DNA from: Unio delphinus
Taxonomy: Eukaryota; Mollusca; Bivalvia; Unionida; Unionidae
Length of the DNA: 64,000 nucleotides
Reading direction: 5' to 3'
Assembly: GCA_029339505.1 (NCBI GenBank)
Contig: JAQISU010000108.1
Span: 19,973,501 to 20,037,500 of the forward strand
In this document: positions 14,289 through 23,800 of the stretch, piece by piece
How positions within the stretch are numbered: position 1 is the stretch's first letter
Layout: every line of letters starts with the position of its first letter
The notes under the pieces: model-generated
Database searches by the model: none
Seen by the model: only the letters and a program-made list of their open reading frames with translations
Told to the model about the DNA's origin: nothing
Made by a program: the position numbers and the translations under genes

Positions 14289-14828
14289 TTAATAAACCGT
14301 TCCTGGTAGTCTCAGGCCTGATCCGTGAACGGATCTCCCGCTGTACCATGAATACGGGGTTCCTGGTAGTCTTAGACCCTTTCCGCTGTACCATGAATAC
14401 GGGGTTCCTGGTAGTCTTAGACCCAATCCGTGAATGGATCGTCTCTTTTTTTTATATCCTTGTCCAGCTGCCTTTTTCAACGCCATTCCTGCTGCAGTAC
14501 CAACGGCTCCTAACGCCGCTGCTTTAGCCACCGCTGGGGCTGCTGCTGCAATCAATGCTGGTATTGCAGCTAACAATGGAAATATACCGCCTGTTTTAAT
14601 CATATTTTTGATAGCAGCCGCAGAAAGAGTAATCTGAACCCCTTTTTTATCCTTGAAAGCATCATTGAAATGTTTCACCTGACGAGTTGTCAGCGATAAT
14701 TTATTTGCACCACCAGTCATTTGATTAGGTTTCAACGTGGTTGTGGTTCCACATTTTTTAGCCGATTCTGATTGCAATTTTTTGATTTGACCAGAAGTTA
14801 ACGTAACACTAATAACACTATATGACAT
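14289..14828 (-). CDS. hydrophobic pX/pVI-like minor virion protein
   Basis: 179 aa. Residues about 1-75 are basic and polar and contain MTGGA (about 37-41), which fits the (M/I/L)xGG-x rule of adenain-type proteases. Residues about 80-120 are a long Ala/Gly/Ile-rich hydrophobic stretch (IFPLLAAIPALIAAAAPAV) of the kind seen in membrane-lytic minor capsid proteins. The C terminus is basic, then three copies of GLRLPGTPYSWYSG-like peptide. The underlying DNA is a direct repeat of about 45-50 bp (about 14295-14430), so the tail has expanded recently. Role by analogy: membrane penetration or internal capsid glue. Confidence 0.75.
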   Translation of the reverse strand: MSYSVISVTLTSGQIKKLQSESAKKCGTTTTLKPNQMTGGANKLSLTTRQVKHFNDAFKDKKGVQITLSAAAIKNMIKTGGIFPLLAAIPALIAAAAPAVAKAAALGAVGTAAGMALKKAAGQGYKKKRRSIHGLGLRLPGTPYSWYSGKGLRLPGTPYSWYSGRSVHGSGLRLPGTVY

Positions 14829-14892
14829 GATACATAATAGATTGATTCTAAATCGTAAAACGATTCAATGGAAATATCCTTCGGATTTTCAA

Positions 14893-16365
14893 TTACATGT
14901 TTTCTACTGGGGCATCTACCACTCTCATTCTTCCACCAACACCTTCAAGTAACATTGATTTATCACTGAGAATGACAGCAACCGCTCTATAATTCAGGAT
15001 AAGGATAGGATGTACCCCAGCAACTGCTGCTGGACCAATCGGACGGGTTACACGGGCTCTAAAGTGTATATCAACGACAGATTGTCTCATCAAACCAAGA
15101 TGTTCCAATGAAAAGTAATAAATCGGATACAGACTTTTAAAATCATATTGTGATATTTGCAAACCGGTATCCACATTTTGATCACGTGCCATAAATGACA
15201 ACAGGTTATGATAGACACGTGCAATATGATTCTGACCGTAATCAAGTTGTATATCCTCGGATGGTTCCTGCTGTCCGTTTATTCTCAGCGAGACTTCATT
15301 AACACCTAACTGATCAAATATCATATGACTTCGTTCTTGATTACCAACTCGCGCAGCATTCTGTAACGCAATAAATATATGACGTGGAGCTGAAACCCCT
15401 TGTTTTGATGCCAGGTGCCATGTGAATGTACCATCAACATTACCCAGTTTAATATCCGTTGTCACTGATAACCAACTTAACAATGATTTTCCTCCTTGGT
15501 CCATAAATGATAGTAGTCGTTGTTCTTCGGTGATTGATGGAGTGAACACTGGCATCCATAATGATAGTTTTGTTAAAATGACTTTACCGGGAGCAACCCC
15601 AGCATTACGCCAGATTGCATCATCATCAGTACCCTTTCTCACGAGTGCTATTGTGTGTTTGGCTCCATAAATAACTTTTCGGACGTTTCCACAGAATCCA
15701 AATATGTGATGCAGTGGAATTGCACATGAAAATCGTCGACGCTGCCCATGCAACATTGCTACGCGTGTTGCAAATCCTAAATTGAGATTACCATTAACGC
15801 CTCCGAGAATATCAAACTCAGCTCCGGGTCTAGTTCGACGTTCTGGATTAGCTGCTTCCCCTTGATTAGCAACTGAAGTGACTTGCGGTGTTAACACTTT
15901 AATGAATTGAAGGTGATCAGCGTTATCAGAGGTATCCTTTGCAAACATCATAGATGGACCCGCTGATCTTGTATAATCATCAGAATATCTGGCTAACCCT
16001 ATGATTGTTGTGGCCATATCAACTTCACGGTCAATGGATTCAATTTCTTTTCCATCAATGAGATATCTAGCGCTTTCAAATAACGCCATGATGCCGTTAT
16101 TAACAAAACCAACTCGGACATTTGAGTTAATGTCATATGGTGGATCATTATGTGCAGCATCATTTGTTACAAGTTCTCCTTCTACTTCAATAAACGCTTC
16201 ACAAGGCAAAAAGTATTTACTGGTATCATGAACTTGAAGTTCAATTCGCGATCGGAGATCTGGTTGTACTGCGTGATAAGAATAAAATTGAAAATCGCGT
16301 ACAGAATCATTCTTGCCAACTGGGGCATCCATATCAAATGCTGGATCAGGTGACCTTTTGAACAT
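14893..16365 (-). CDS. major capsid protein, double jelly-roll
   Basis: 490 aa, intact, ATG at 16365. It matches the Polinton/adintovirus hexon-like capsid in length and in landmark segments: an N-terminal jelly roll with a RYLIDGKEIE strand (about residues 98-107), the RRRFSCAIPLHHIFGFC stretch (about 212-228) with a following VIYGAKHTIALVRKG strand, then a second roll with APRHIFIALQNAARVGNQ and IFDQLGVNEVSLRING. No stop or frameshift is visible, in contrast to integrase, ATPase and minor capsid. Known role: trimeric capsomer forming the icosahedral shell. It is the main evidence that the element can, or recently could, make particles. Confidence 0.93.
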   Translation of the reverse strand: MFKRSPDPAFDMDAPVGKNDSVRDFQFYSYHAVQPDLRSRIELQVHDTSKYFLPCEAFIEVEGELVTNDAAHNDPPYDINSNVRVGFVNNGIMALFESARYLIDGKEIESIDREVDMATTIIGLARYSDDYTRSAGPSMMFAKDTSDNADHLQFIKVLTPQVTSVANQGEAANPERRTRPGAEFDILGGVNGNLNLGFATRVAMLHGQRRRFSCAIPLHHIFGFCGNVRKVIYGAKHTIALVRKGTDDDAIWRNAGVAPGKVILTKLSLWMPVFTPSITEEQRLLSFMDQGGKSLLSWLSVTTDIKLGNVDGTFTWHLASKQGVSAPRHIFIALQNAARVGNQERSHMIFDQLGVNEVSLRINGQQEPSEDIQLDYGQNHIARVYHNLLSFMARDQNVDTGLQISQYDFKSLYPIYYFSLEHLGLMRQSVVDIHFRARVTRPIGPAAVAGVHPILILNYRAVAVILSDKSMLLEGVGGRMRVVDAPVENM

Positions 16366-16411
16366 TTTATTCTATTTATCAGAGTCTAAATCGTGATTTT
16401 CATCGTGAAAA

Positions 16412-16440
16412 ACGCTAGCGTGAAAATCCGTAGGATTTCA
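16412..16440. terminator. palindrome plus hairpin downstream of capsid promoter gap
   Basis: ACGCTAGCGT (16412-16421) is followed at once by TGAAAATCC GTA GGATTTCA (16421-16440), an imperfect 8-bp stem. The hairpin overlaps the stop end of the small basic gene and precedes the capsid gene. A similar GGAAATATCC/GGATTTTC hairpin sits at about 14869-14890, after the capsid gene. Gene-boundary function is inferred. Confidence 0.35.
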
Positions 16441-16746
16441 TCGACGTAGTTTTCTAAAGCCACTTCCCGCTATCATATTTGCAATATTGCTTTGGTCTCC
16501 TTGATTTACCATCGACGCTAATTTTTCATCTACTGCGTTATTTATTATTTTACTAACACTTGCAGGCATTTCTTCTGTAGACGGTAACGGTTTCTTTTTT
16601 CGCCTCACTAATGATGTTATTTTATCCTTCGCAGTTGAAAACGCTTTCCCGGCAAGATCTCCAACAGTACTAATACCCTTATCACGAATAACATCAATGG
16701 CTTTCATTGATAATTGTTTAGCTAACGGCATCACTTTTGGGGCCAT
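16438..16746 (-). CDS. small basic core/pX-like protein, start uncertain
   Basis: 102 aa from the first ATG (16746): basic, with VRRKKKPLP and a C-terminal SGFRKLRR. The same frame stays open upstream to the stop of the preceding gene. About 30 codons upstream (to about 16842) read like the N terminus of Polinton pX-type proteins, including YKAYYGDGLGNTILGFFSRM, but this part has no ATG. Either translation starts at a non-AUG codon, the original ATG was lost, or the mRNA is spliced. DNA-condensing or internal capsid role by analogy. Confidence 0.65.
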   Translation of the reverse strand: MAPKVMPLAKQLSMKAIDVIRDKGISTVGDLAGKAFSTAKDKITSLVRRKKKPLPSTEEMPASVSKIINNAVDEKLASMVNQGDQSNIANMIAGSGFRKLRR

Positions 16747-16902
16747 TCTTGAAAAGAATCCTAAAATGGTATTGCCGAGGCCATCTCCATAGTATGCTTT
16801 ATAAACTGGAAACCGTGAATTAACTACATAGACGAGGGTTGGTTTATCATGATTGTAATGGATGATGATTATTATAAAAACAATAGTGTTTTCAATTGTT
16901 AT

Positions 16903-17937
16903 TTAATCACTATGATACCCATTTGCTAACTCGTCAATGAAATCTCGATATGTTTTGATATCCATGATACCGCCGGCAAATAACCGTCTACATATATCAG
17001 CTGCTTCATTAATTATTTCTGGAGAGTTATTTCCAGCTCGGAATCCTCCTACAAGAACATCTAATCGTGATATATCATTGATAACACTATCAGGACAAGT
17101 GTTTCCAATCCTTGGATTTTGCAGTTCATTTCCGCTATAACCAGCTGCTTCATCTAGTTTTTCTAAACCCGTTTCTTGTAAATAATCATCATTAGGGTCT
17201 TCTTGTTTTTTTTGTCTCCGTGTTGGTGTTTGACGTCGTTCTTCTAAATCATCATCATTATCAGGTGGTAGTTGTTGTTTTTTGTGTCTTCTTGTTTGTC
17301 TACGTGTTGGTGTTTGACGTTTTAGTTCTTGCCGTTCTTCTATTTCTCGCTGTCGTTCTTCTATTTGTTCTCTTTTATAATTACTAATTCCCTTTTTAAA
17401 TTCCTTGTATCCTATCTCATCCTTATTCAAACGACCAATCCCTTTATTTAGTTTATACAAATAATCGAACCAATCATTACTTGATATTCTATCATTTTTA
17501 TACTCGTCCTTTAAAAAATCTTTTTTTGAATTATAGCTTTGAGCAGCAAAATTACCAAAGGCTTGATAATCCTTTGAATTCAATAAAATAGGTTTTTTTA
17601 TTAATATTTTAGCATGATCAGTAAATTTATTCAACAGAGAAACAGTCGTTTTTTTCGGATCAGTTTTTTCAGTTTGTTCAGTTTTCGCTGCTAGTTTTTC
17701 AAGCTCACCAATAACAGATTTCCCCGTCTCGGGACCATCTCCCAGTAAAGCACGCTCTACCCCTTTCGTTGCTGTGGTTACTAGTTTAAACAACTCTTCA
17801 GACCCCAGAGCAAAATCAGTTTGTAAACTCTGTCGTTGTTGCAGTTTATTCCTGACAGAGTCACGAATTGGTATAAATTTCTTAATTGCATCCAGTCGTT
17901 CACGAGCCAATCGGGTTGTTAATGCTTCATTGACCAT
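16903..17937 (-). CDS. charged helical protein of the virion block, unknown function
   Basis: 344 aa. It is helical throughout. Residues about 190-255 are extremely charged, with repeated RQTPTRRQ blocks and runs of EERQ/KKQ. The C-terminal 90 residues look globular (NTCPDSVINDISRLDVLVGG...). No catalytic motif is recognised. Position between the capsid genes and the hairpin-rich spacer suggests a virion or assembly protein. The ATG at 17937 is used because the frame upstream has no better start. Confidence 0.6.
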   Translation of the reverse strand: MVNEALTTRLARERLDAIKKFIPIRDSVRNKLQQRQSLQTDFALGSEELFKLVTTATKGVERALLGDGPETGKSVIGELEKLAAKTEQTEKTDPKKTTVSLLNKFTDHAKILIKKPILLNSKDYQAFGNFAAQSYNSKKDFLKDEYKNDRISSNDWFDYLYKLNKGIGRLNKDEIGYKEFKKGISNYKREQIEERQREIEERQELKRQTPTRRQTRRHKKQQLPPDNDDDLEERRQTPTRRQKKQEDPNDDYLQETGLEKLDEAAGYSGNELQNPRIGNTCPDSVINDISRLDVLVGGFRAGNNSPEIINEAADICRRLFAGGIMDIKTYRDFIDELANGYHSD

Positions 17938-17940
17938 TAT

Positions 17941-18444
17941 TTGAAATCAGAAACCATTTTTCAATTGTAAAACAATTTTTCCCATCGATGATTCCATCCT
18001 TAACGGTCCAATTTTTTATTGCTGTGAAATATTTTTATTTTTTATCCGTTGATTTTGCCTGTTTTGGTGCCATTTTGTTTTGGTGGTTTTCAGTTGAAAA
18101 TCTCAAAGAGATTTTACAGTCAAGTAGTCGATTTTGCATGGGATTTTCCATAAGGAAAAGCTGTTAAAACTCATTTTTGATGATTTTTAGCCATTTTTCA
18201 TCAATTTTTGCCTGTTTTCAGTGATGTTTGGTCATTTTTCATCGATTTTCATCAAAAAACCTCGTAGGGTCAAGTAGTCGATTTTCCATAGGGAAAAGTT
18301 CTTAAAAGAACTTTCAAAGCTGTTAGGATTCTATTTTATTTTCGCAGTGTGAAATATTTTCACTGATTCAATCAAAAAATGACAAAAAAATGAAAATCTC
18401 AAGGAGATTTTACTGTCTGACAAAATCTTTTGAGGGTCGGTCAA
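17941..18444. promoter_or_regulatory. hairpin-rich spacer
   Basis: Non-coding. It contains two copies of an 8-bp-stem hairpin AAAATCTC...GAGATTTT (18097-18115 and 18393-18411) and two copies of GTCAAGTAGTCGATTTT (18119 on and 18269 on), each followed by a CCATA-type hairpin with GGGAAAAG. CATTTTTCATC(A/G)A-like words also repeat. The repeated stem-loops suggest a regulatory or packaging function; nothing more can be said from sequence. Confidence 0.4.
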
Positions 18445-18801
18445 TCAAAATAGTTCATTTTCTTGAATTAACGCTCGTAAGTTTCTAATTTTAGAATTAA
18501 CTTCCTTTTTCAATTCATATTCGTTACCCAATTCTTTTCGTATTCCTTCCACGATAGTATATAACGGAACAAACACACCTACTTCACTGGAAAATGCAAG
18601 AGAGTCTCGAATAGAATTTTGAATTTTTTTGATGAGTGCATATTTTTTTGGTAACATATACTTGTTAGTGCTAACTCCGTATTCTATATCCTGAAAATCC
18701 GACTTGATTTGATCAGGATTTAACCCATCTGACAATTTAATATTCTGATTTTTCAATTTTGCAATTTCAACTATGATGCTATTCATAATTTCAGAATTCA
18801 T
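18445..18801 (-). CDS. hypothetical helical protein
   Basis: 118 aa, predominantly helical and acidic/basic mixed, with no Cys/His cluster, signal or membrane segment. The ATG at 18801 is followed by a second Met five codons on. I do not recognise the family. Same strand as the virion block. Confidence 0.5.
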   Translation of the reverse strand: MNSEIMNSIIVEIAKLKNQNIKLSDGLNPDQIKSDFQDIEYGVSTNKYMLPKKYALIKKIQNSIRDSLAFSSEVGVFVPLYTIVEGIRKELGNEYELKKEVNSKIRNLRALIQENELF

Positions 18802-18859
18802 ATATGATAATACATATTTCTAATTCATTTTTCAAAATAAAAGAGCCGTTAATATTTTC

Positions 18860-19290
18860 AAAATTCAGTCTGTATATATAAATATCTTTTTTAAAATTAA
18901 TTCTGTATATATAAATATCTTTTTTAAAAATTCAGTCTGTATATATAAATATCTTTTTTAAAATTCAGTCTGTATATCTAAATATCTTTTTTAAAATTCA
19001 GTCTGTATATATAAATATCTTTTTTAAAATTCAGTCTGTATATATAAATATCTTTTTTAAAATTCAGTCTGTATATATAAATATATTTTTTAAAATTAAT
19101 TCTGTATATATAAATATATTTTTTAAAATTAATTCTGTATATATAAATATATTTTTTAAAATTAATTCTGTATATATAAATATATTTTTTAAAATTAATT
19201 CTATATATATAACTATATTTTTTAAAATTAATTCTGTATATATAAATATCTTTTTTAAAAATTAATTCTGTATATATAAATATAAATGCA
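18860..19290. repeat. 32-34-bp AT-rich minisatellite inside the Polinton
   Basis: About 13 units containing TCTGTATATATAAATAT followed by (C/A)TTTTTTAAAAATT(C/A)A. Two variant types segregate in blocks: TTCAG with ATCTTTT on the left and TTAATT with ATATTTT on the right. The minus strand stays open across it only because of the repeat. It lies in the non-coding block between 18801 and 20411. Confidence 0.9.
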
Positions 19291-19657
19291 GACAAAAATA
19301 AATATCAACCATGATGAGCGGTTATCAGTCATTTGACCCCCTTGATATAGGCCGCTGTGGTTCTATTTGCATTCATTGGGTCCCTTATTAGGCCTTTGTG
19401 TCTTTCATAGGGTTCCTTTGTTAGAGCATTTTTCTGTTTCTGTTTTATATCAGAATGTTTTTTTTTTTTTGTTTTTGCTCTTTGAGATATGACCCTATGA
19501 CCGTTTCCTTTAGCCGATAATTCATTCTGGAGTTACCCAATGTGCATCCACGAACCTTTTTTTGGCCGGTAATTCATTTTGAACACCATACGGGGCTACC
19601 CAAATGTGATGGAGAGCTAATTACATCCATGGATGTTATTTATTTTAGGGCATTTAT

Positions 19658-19780
19658 GTGTTTACATTCAACATGCAACCCATGAAATCAAATTCATGGT
19701 TGCGTAAGTTGTCAAAAACCGACAACCCACCGCTACCATAAATTTGATAGCATGGGTTTGCATGTTATGTGAATGCACAC
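19658..19780. repeat. imperfect inverted repeat, arms about 36-40 bp
   Basis: 19658-19694 and 19741-19780 are complementary apart from a few mismatches and a 3-4-bp insertion. Shared cores are AATTTGAT, CATGGGTT and GCATGTT. The loop contains a smaller GTTGTC...GACAAC hairpin. Confidence 0.6.
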
Positions 19781-20002
19781 AGAGGGGTTGCCCTCCCACC
19801 CCTCAATTAAATAGAAAAAAAAAACATCCACCGTTTCACCATCAGACAATTTGTCTGCTATGGGGCGCGAACATGTGAAGAATAATTGTCTGGGTTTACA
19901 AGCCAAACATAATACCGTTAGACCTCTGTTCACGTCCATAAAGAATAACGTTTTTTAACATATATATGTTGTAAATATTCATATAGTATATAAAGGGACT
20001 TA

Positions 20003-20378
20003 ATACAGCAATCCGCAAGGTATGCTATTTTATTTTCTTGAATTACTTATTAATGGTGTTTCACAGTATTTAAATGAGACAGCATATTTGACTTAAACAC
20101 TAAAACAAAGAATATAATTGTTTGAAAACATTTCTTTTCTTACAAAACAATGCCCAGCCGCTGAATCGCAATAACCCATAAAACAAGTTAACACAATCTA
20201 AGGGAGAAAGTATACACAAGATAACTTAATACAGCAATCCACAGGGTGTTATTTTATTTTCTTAAATTACTTATTAATGGTGTTTCACGGTATTTAAATG
20301 AGACAGAATATTTGACTTAAACACTAAAAAAAAAAGAAAATATTTCTTTTCTTATAAAACAATACCCAGCCGCTGAGG
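20003..20378. repeat. direct repeat, two copies of about 150-160 bp
   Basis: Copy 1 (about 20003-20165) and copy 2 (about 20228-20378) share AATACAGCAATCC, TTATTAATGGTGTTTCAC, GTATTTAAATGAGACAG, GACTTAAACACTAAAA and CCCAGCCGCTGA in the same order. Copy 2 has a small internal deletion. Confidence 0.8.
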
Positions 20379-20410
20379 GAGATAACTCCCTTGGTTCATT
20401 TGTATACTAA

Positions 20411-20779
20411 CTATTGTTTGTCTAATTCATTAATAACATCACTGGAGAACCTTTCACTGTAGTCTTGAGGGAATCTTATGATTTTGTCGCTGACTTTGTC
20501 AGTGTCAGGTTCATAATTTCTGATTGATTGTCCATTTTTTATTCGTTTGTCATAATAGCGTTTTAGTTCCCTGTATCGTTTGCCGCCACACCTAAGACAT
20601 AATTGCGAACTTCCCCTAACCCCAATTCCACATCGAATACAGGGTAACGGACCAAGGCTTCCACGACGAAAGCTTTGCATATGATACCAACAGAATTCAT
20701 TTCTGCATGATTTGTTACACGGTGTCACTGATCCAATCATAAGCCATTTGCAATGATTCATTATACTTAAATCTTTCAT
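20411..20779 (-). CDS. cysteine-rich zinc-binding protein, divergent to the replicase
   Basis: 122 aa. Two putative metal sites: HCKWLMIGSVTPCNKSC followed by FCWYH (residues about 9-33), and CIRCG...CLRCGG (about 47-65), a zinc-ribbon-like pair. The C-terminal half is charged. Start ATG 20779 lies 24 bp from the replicase ATG on the other strand, so both probably share a bidirectional promoter. Function unknown; a DNA-binding or regulatory role is an inference from the metal sites. Confidence 0.65.
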   Translation of the reverse strand: MKDLSIMNHCKWLMIGSVTPCNKSCRNEFCWYHMQSFRRGSLGPLPCIRCGIGVRGSSQLCLRCGGKRYRELKRYYDKRIKNGQSIRNYEPDTDKVSDKIIRFPQDYSERFSSDVINELDKQ

Positions 20780-20803
20780 TTAAATACTTGTTTTAATTAT
20801 AGT

Positions 20804-23800
20804 ATGGAGGAGTTCGAGAGATTATCGAAAATTAAGCCCTGGAAAAGTGTTCAATTCAATCTTGATAGAGTTTCTGATACACCAAAGAATAAAATTCTTG
20901 ATAGAACCTTGATTAGTAAAATCAGAGACTGTTTTAATGAATTCAAGCGTGATGGGGCAGCTCATTGTTGGTCAACATTTCGAATTGATGGTGTTGTTGA
21001 CGCTACCATGAATGATGAAAAAGCAGCAGTGATAATCTCACGTCTTGGGGAAGAAAGAAATTTTTTTCGAATAAAATTCCTTATCCGTGATAATGGAAAA
21101 TGGATCATTAGGGACAAATACGAGCCTATTCTTAAAGACAAAAAAACTGTCACTGTGACTCAGGATTCAAAACCAGGAATTTTGACTGGAATTGATAAAC
21201 CCTACTACGAAAGATCTTATCCTGTCACAGCAGTTGTTTACGGGATCTATCCGCTCAATGAAAAACCTGATATTTCAAAACTAGCACCCATGAAATATTC
21301 GACAGGGCTCAATTGTGTAGCAGCACGAATAATGGAACACTTCACAAATGCGTCCCGGGGAAATAAACTAACTGATCTAAGACGAAAAAAAATAACCAAA
21401 TGGGAACTGACAGTGAAACAGCATGGGGCAACAATTCAAGATATAGCCAAATTAGAAACATCATTGAGATTTCCAATATCGGTAAGGACAATCACCGGAA
21501 AAGTATTATACGAATCGAAATATAATAAAAATGGAACCCCAATACAGATTATTGATCATAACGAACACGCGTGGTCATCTGCAGTAACAATATTCCCACG
21601 GGATAGAACCGTAAAATATCTATCCCAAACTCTGTATGGAACCGAAGAGTTTTTTTCAGAGCAGAAATTATTTGATGCTATTTACCATTTGAGTAAAAAC
21701 GATCCCGTGTCAATGTGGCTATTTCATAGTACTTCAGACGAAGAATGTAGATTTGATCAGTTTGTAAGGCCCAACGGAGAATTGTACCATACTGAAGAGC
21801 TGCATAATCAAATGAAACAACTAGCTAGTGAGTTTTCTCCCCAGAGTTCTCTGGGGGAAGACAACGATCAATTATTAGCAAACTGTTTTACACTTTCATC
21901 AGTTGTAGCACATTTTGCTAGGAAGAAAAACGCGTGGAAACCAACACGAAGTGAGTTCTTATCAGAGGTCAAATTGTCTTGTCTTGAATACGGCCATGGA
22001 GGATTATGGAATACAAAATACACCGCTGATACCGTTATTTCCGTTGATATGATTGCGTGTTATCCAGGAAGTTTTCTTGGGTATGGAGAATGCGAGAAAT
22101 ATTTCAAACGATTTGGACACCCTACACACGAAATGACCCGTGTTGCTATTAATGGACCACTGCCACATTTCGATTTAACCGGATTCGCTTGTGCAGTATC
22201 ATTTGAAATGGCTGAAGGACTTCATCCGTGTAGTTATCTTTGGATTGGTAAACACATGTCTGAAAAACACTGGATGCCAATAGTGTTATTGCGGTATATG
22301 CTTGATTGTAAGATGTTAAAATCATTAATTGTCAGTGAAGCAATTATATCCTATCGAGCACAGAAATCAGTCTGGTTACCACAACCTGATCTAGAAAAAA
22401 TAATTAGCGAAGAGCGAAAACTGTTTCCAAATTTCAGTGAACAACAAATCATGGATTGGTCCCAACAGTTATTTGAAATCAGAAACAATGAAGCAAAAGA
22501 CCTTGGACGAAGAATAATCGGTAAATTTACCCAAGGTGGTAAAGATGATAATACGAGATATTCTTCACGATTGATTATAGACAATGCTGAATACGATTTT
22601 GTAATCACGGATTTAACGAATAGGGGCCTATATGTCAATAGTAAGGACGCATTTATGTCCGATGGAACCAAATTGGGTACAATTGTTACTTACACTGATG
22701 GATACAATCCGCAGTACACACATTTGAGAGCTTCTATGCTTGGTTATGCTTCTATTAATTTATTTTCAATGATCAATAGATTTCCTACCACCGCAGTTAG
22801 AGTTGCTACTGACTCATTTTACATAAATAGCAAAATGGCTGATTTTAAGGCTACTGGCAACGAGAATTGGGGGTCATGGAGAATTAAGAAAGAAATGCTT
22901 CATGATTATATTCCATCAGCAGATGTTACCATTGAAAATAATTACTTAGAAAGCAATCAGTGTTCAGAATTTTCTAGTGCACCACCGATTTCTGATCCAA
23001 TATTCCTGTATAAAACAGTTTATTTAAACGGTTGTGGCGGGTCAGGAAAAACAACCCGGGTAATTGAGTTATTTCGTGGGAAAAATCCTACGGATTTCAC
23101 AAAAATGATTGTGCTAACACCAACTCATAGACTTGCAAGAGAAATGATACAGAGAGGGGTAAATGCTTGCACTTATCACAGCTTTTTCCGATGGAAGGGA
23201 GATAAATGGACTCCTGAGCGCATGGGAGAGAAATTTATTCCTGAATTCATCATGTGGGATGAAATAGACACAGTGTCCGAAGATGTCTTAAAAATATTTC
23301 TTGAGTGGTTGTTATTGAAGAATACAAAAGTCGTCATGTGCGGTGATCACGGCCAACCACCACCATTTGTCGGTGCATCCCCCCATGAATGGCTAAAGGG
23401 TTTTGTAGACTATTATGAAGAAATTGATACCGATCATAGATCACTTGATAATGAATTAAAAGAATTGAAGAAACTAATTAGATTACAACCGGATAAAATC
23501 CAGTGTGAAATAGCGCGTGAAATAATTTCGGAAACTCCCATGAATGAGTTTTGGGAAGCGTGGAGACCAAATGATTTAATCATTGCAAGTAGAAAAATAG
23601 TCAGGGACACACTTCAGATGAAGTTATTTGAATTGCATAAACAAAAATTTGCAACGCTTCCAGTGCCCCTCTGTTATAGGCCATCGGATACACGAAAACA
23701 GAACATCGAAGTTGATATTCCAGGCCTGACAGAGTCAGGGCGTGAAAAGAAGATTCTCGTATTAAATGATATTGAGCTGGTTGATATCAATGTCGTTGAA

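Larger units (their letters stand above)
19291..20410. other. non-coding block of the Polinton
   Basis: No supported gene. A 68-codon minus frame (19733-19939) has no recognised domain. The block holds an imperfect inverted repeat (19658-19780) and a direct repeat (about 20003-20165 and 20228-20378). It could be a nested insertion, an origin or an intergenic control region. Confidence 0.5.

Noticed and set aside
14278..14394. N-terminal extension of the protease ORF
   Set aside because: It is the repeated 3' end of the preceding gene in another frame. Protease similarity begins at the Met near 14268-14277.
19733..19939. Cys-containing 68-codon minus frame in the Polinton spacer
   Set aside because: It overlaps the inverted repeat and has no recognisable domain or neighbour spacing typical of the element's genes.
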